Of a stretch of 44,460 bases of DNA, positions 43,453-44,460 are shown piece by piece. The position numbers and the translations under genes were made by a program. Position 1 is the first letter of the stretch. Each line of letters begins with the position of its first letter. The notes under the pieces are model-generated. The model worked only from the letters and a program-made list of their open reading frames with translations. It made no database searches and was not told where the DNA came from. The DNA is taken from contig JAFQOI010000036.1 in NCBI GenBank assembly GCA_017403285.1, positions 1-44,460 on the forward strand, read 5' to 3'. This DNA comes from a bacterium (GTDB lineage Bacteria > Cyanobacteriota > Vampirovibrionia > Gastranaerophilales > Gastranaerophilaceae).

Positions 43453-44460
43453 TTATATTTCTATAATATTGACATTACCTTTAAAACCAATATCTTTTAA
43501 ATGAGATTTTATTGTTTGAGTGTGACAAGTAAAGAAAAGAATTTGATTTGTTTTTGAAAAATCAACCAAACATTTTAATGCGTTTTGAGTTCTTTGAGGG
43601 TCAAAATTGACGAATGCATCATCAATAATTAGTGGCAAATTGGGGCGTTTATTATCTTTTATTGAATAATTTGATGCATATCCAAGTCTTAAAGCAAGAT
43701 ATAACTGCTCTTTTGTGCCTCTTGATAATTCATCCCATTTTTTTATAACAGTTTGTTTCTCATCTGATATTTCTTGCATTTCAAGGTTTATTTTTGAATA
43801 TTTATTATCAGTAAGAATGCTCAAATATTTTTGGGCATTTACTAAATCTGGCTGAGTTTTATCAAAATTACTTTTTGCAATGTTTGTGATATTTTCTATC
43901 GCTCGTGCTGTCAGAATTTCTTCTGTAATTGTTCTTATTTCATTTATTTTTAAATTACGTTCATTTTTTAGGTTTACAAGACTTTCAACCTCTTCTAATC
44001 TACTTTTTTGAACTTCGGTTATGTGTTTTTGTTCTTGAAGTTCTTTCTTTTTCATTTTGTTTTCTTCTAGTATACATTCTAAATCAGATGTAACAGTTAT
44101 ATCTTCAAATACTTGCATTGTATCGGTTTTAACTTCTTTTATTTTAAGATTTTCAACCAATATTATAGACATATCGAGGTCTTTTTTTATTTCATTGTTG
44201 TTTTCTATGTATTTTGCAAGTTCTTCAAAATTTTCTTTAAGATTTGATGATAAAGTTATATTTATTTCATTTTCTTTCAAGAATGAATTAAATTTATCAA
44301 TTATGAAAGAGTTTTGTTCCGTAGTTCTTTGAAGTTCTTTTGTTGCAATTTGTTTGTTTTCAATTTCATTTTTCAGTTCTTTTATTATGTTTATTGCATC
44401 AAAATATGTTCTGATGTCAGAAGTTATATTTTTTTCTATAAGTTCTTTTATTTTATTTTC
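43453..44460 (-). CDS. C-terminal part of a YhaN-like coiled-coil AAA ATPase (partial)
   Basis: The minus strand is open from the window edge to 43453 (335 residues). The first 240 residues are Lys/Glu-rich coiled coil (for example MKKKELQEQKHITEVQKS); then the ABC-type signature LSRGTKEQLYLALRLGYA, Walker B LPLIIDDAFVNFD and the final helix with FFTCHTQ follow. This is the C-terminal half of SMC/SbcC-like ATPases of the YhaN type, which usually work with a metallophosphoesterase (YhaO) in DNA repair. The nuclease partner, if any, would lie beyond the window. A TTG at 44280 is only an internal codon. Confidence 0.85.
   Translation of the reverse strand, partial: ENKIKELIEKNITSDIRTYFDAINIIKELKNEIENKQIATKELQRTTEQNSFIIDKFNSFLKENEINITLSSNLKENFEELAKYIENNNEIKKDLDMSIILVENLKIKEVKTDTMQVFEDITVTSDLECILEENKMKKKELQEQKHITEVQKSRLEEVESLVNLKNERNLKINEIRTITEEILTARAIENITNIAKSNFDKTQPDLVNAQKYLSILTDNKYSKINLEMQEISDEKQTVIKKWDELSRGTKEQLYLALRLGYASNYSIKDNKRPNLPLIIDDAFVNFDPQRTQNALKCLVDFSKTNQILFFTCHTQTIKSHLKDIGFKGNVNIIEI

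Overview
The window is AT-rich DNA with standard-code genes, mostly ATG starts and short Shine-Dalgarno motifs, packed on both strands in short operons. Four features suggest an anaerobic, non-photosynthetic relative of cyanobacteria of the Gastranaerophilales/Vampirovibrionia ('Melainabacteria') type. These are an atpD-atpC pair standing apart from the other ATP synthase genes, an efp-accB pair as in cyanobacteria, an oxygen-sensitive class III ribonucleotide reductase (nrdD-nrdG), and the low GC. The placement is an inference from gene content and order. I saw no rRNA, tRNA, insertion sequence, prophage or CRISPR array.

Layout. 1-150: start of a minus-strand exported or membrane-anchored protein cut by the window edge. 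289-3268: pgpH-ybeY-dgkA. 3488-6679: SF1 helicase fused to a restriction-endonuclease-like domain. 6729-9703 (minus): GAF/HD-GYP protein, NarL-type response regulator and LOG-family nucleotide phosphoribohydrolase. 9786-14065: glycosyltransferase, soluble histidine kinase, REC-GGDEF-like-REC regulator and leucyl aminopeptidase. 14154-16333: YjbQ, M14-type peptidase, efp and accB. 16397-20527 (minus): dnaA, aspS and a YitT membrane protein. 20617-25001: DUF1796 protein, atpD-atpC on the minus strand, then a second, divergent accB with accC. 24998-29300 (minus): GNAT-like protein, galE, mscS, two exported proteins (one a peptidase-like protein without its zinc site) and a cupin with a cysteine-rich loop. 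29448-31350: tilS-hpt. 31397-35337 (minus): a small protein and an operon of two peptide-ABC permeases, mgtC and plsC. 35502-40913: an nrdD leader of about 200 nt, nrdD-nrdG, gltX and a glycosyltransferase. 40899-43407 (minus): biotin-precursor operon bioF-bioG-bioC. 43453-44460 (minus): C-terminal part of a YhaN-like coiled-coil ATPase.

Connections. The bioF-bioG-bioC operon feeds biotin synthesis, and biotin is needed by the two AccB carriers and AccC. Signalling is dense for the window size: a c-di-AMP-type HD phosphodiesterase, an HD-GYP protein, a NarL regulator, and a cytoplasmic kinase/regulator pair whose cyclase domain looks dead. Envelope functions recur: PgpH, DgkA, PlsC, MscS, GalE, two glycosyltransferases and several exported proteins.

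Most worth a second look: (i) several genes have a good -10 box ending only 6-7 nt before the ATG and no Shine-Dalgarno motif, which predicts leaderless mRNAs; (ii) the long nrdD leader; (iii) the divergent AccB whose biotinyl-lysine motif reads ETIK; (iv) an M48-like exported protein with HExxH replaced; (v) the helicase-nuclease fusion.
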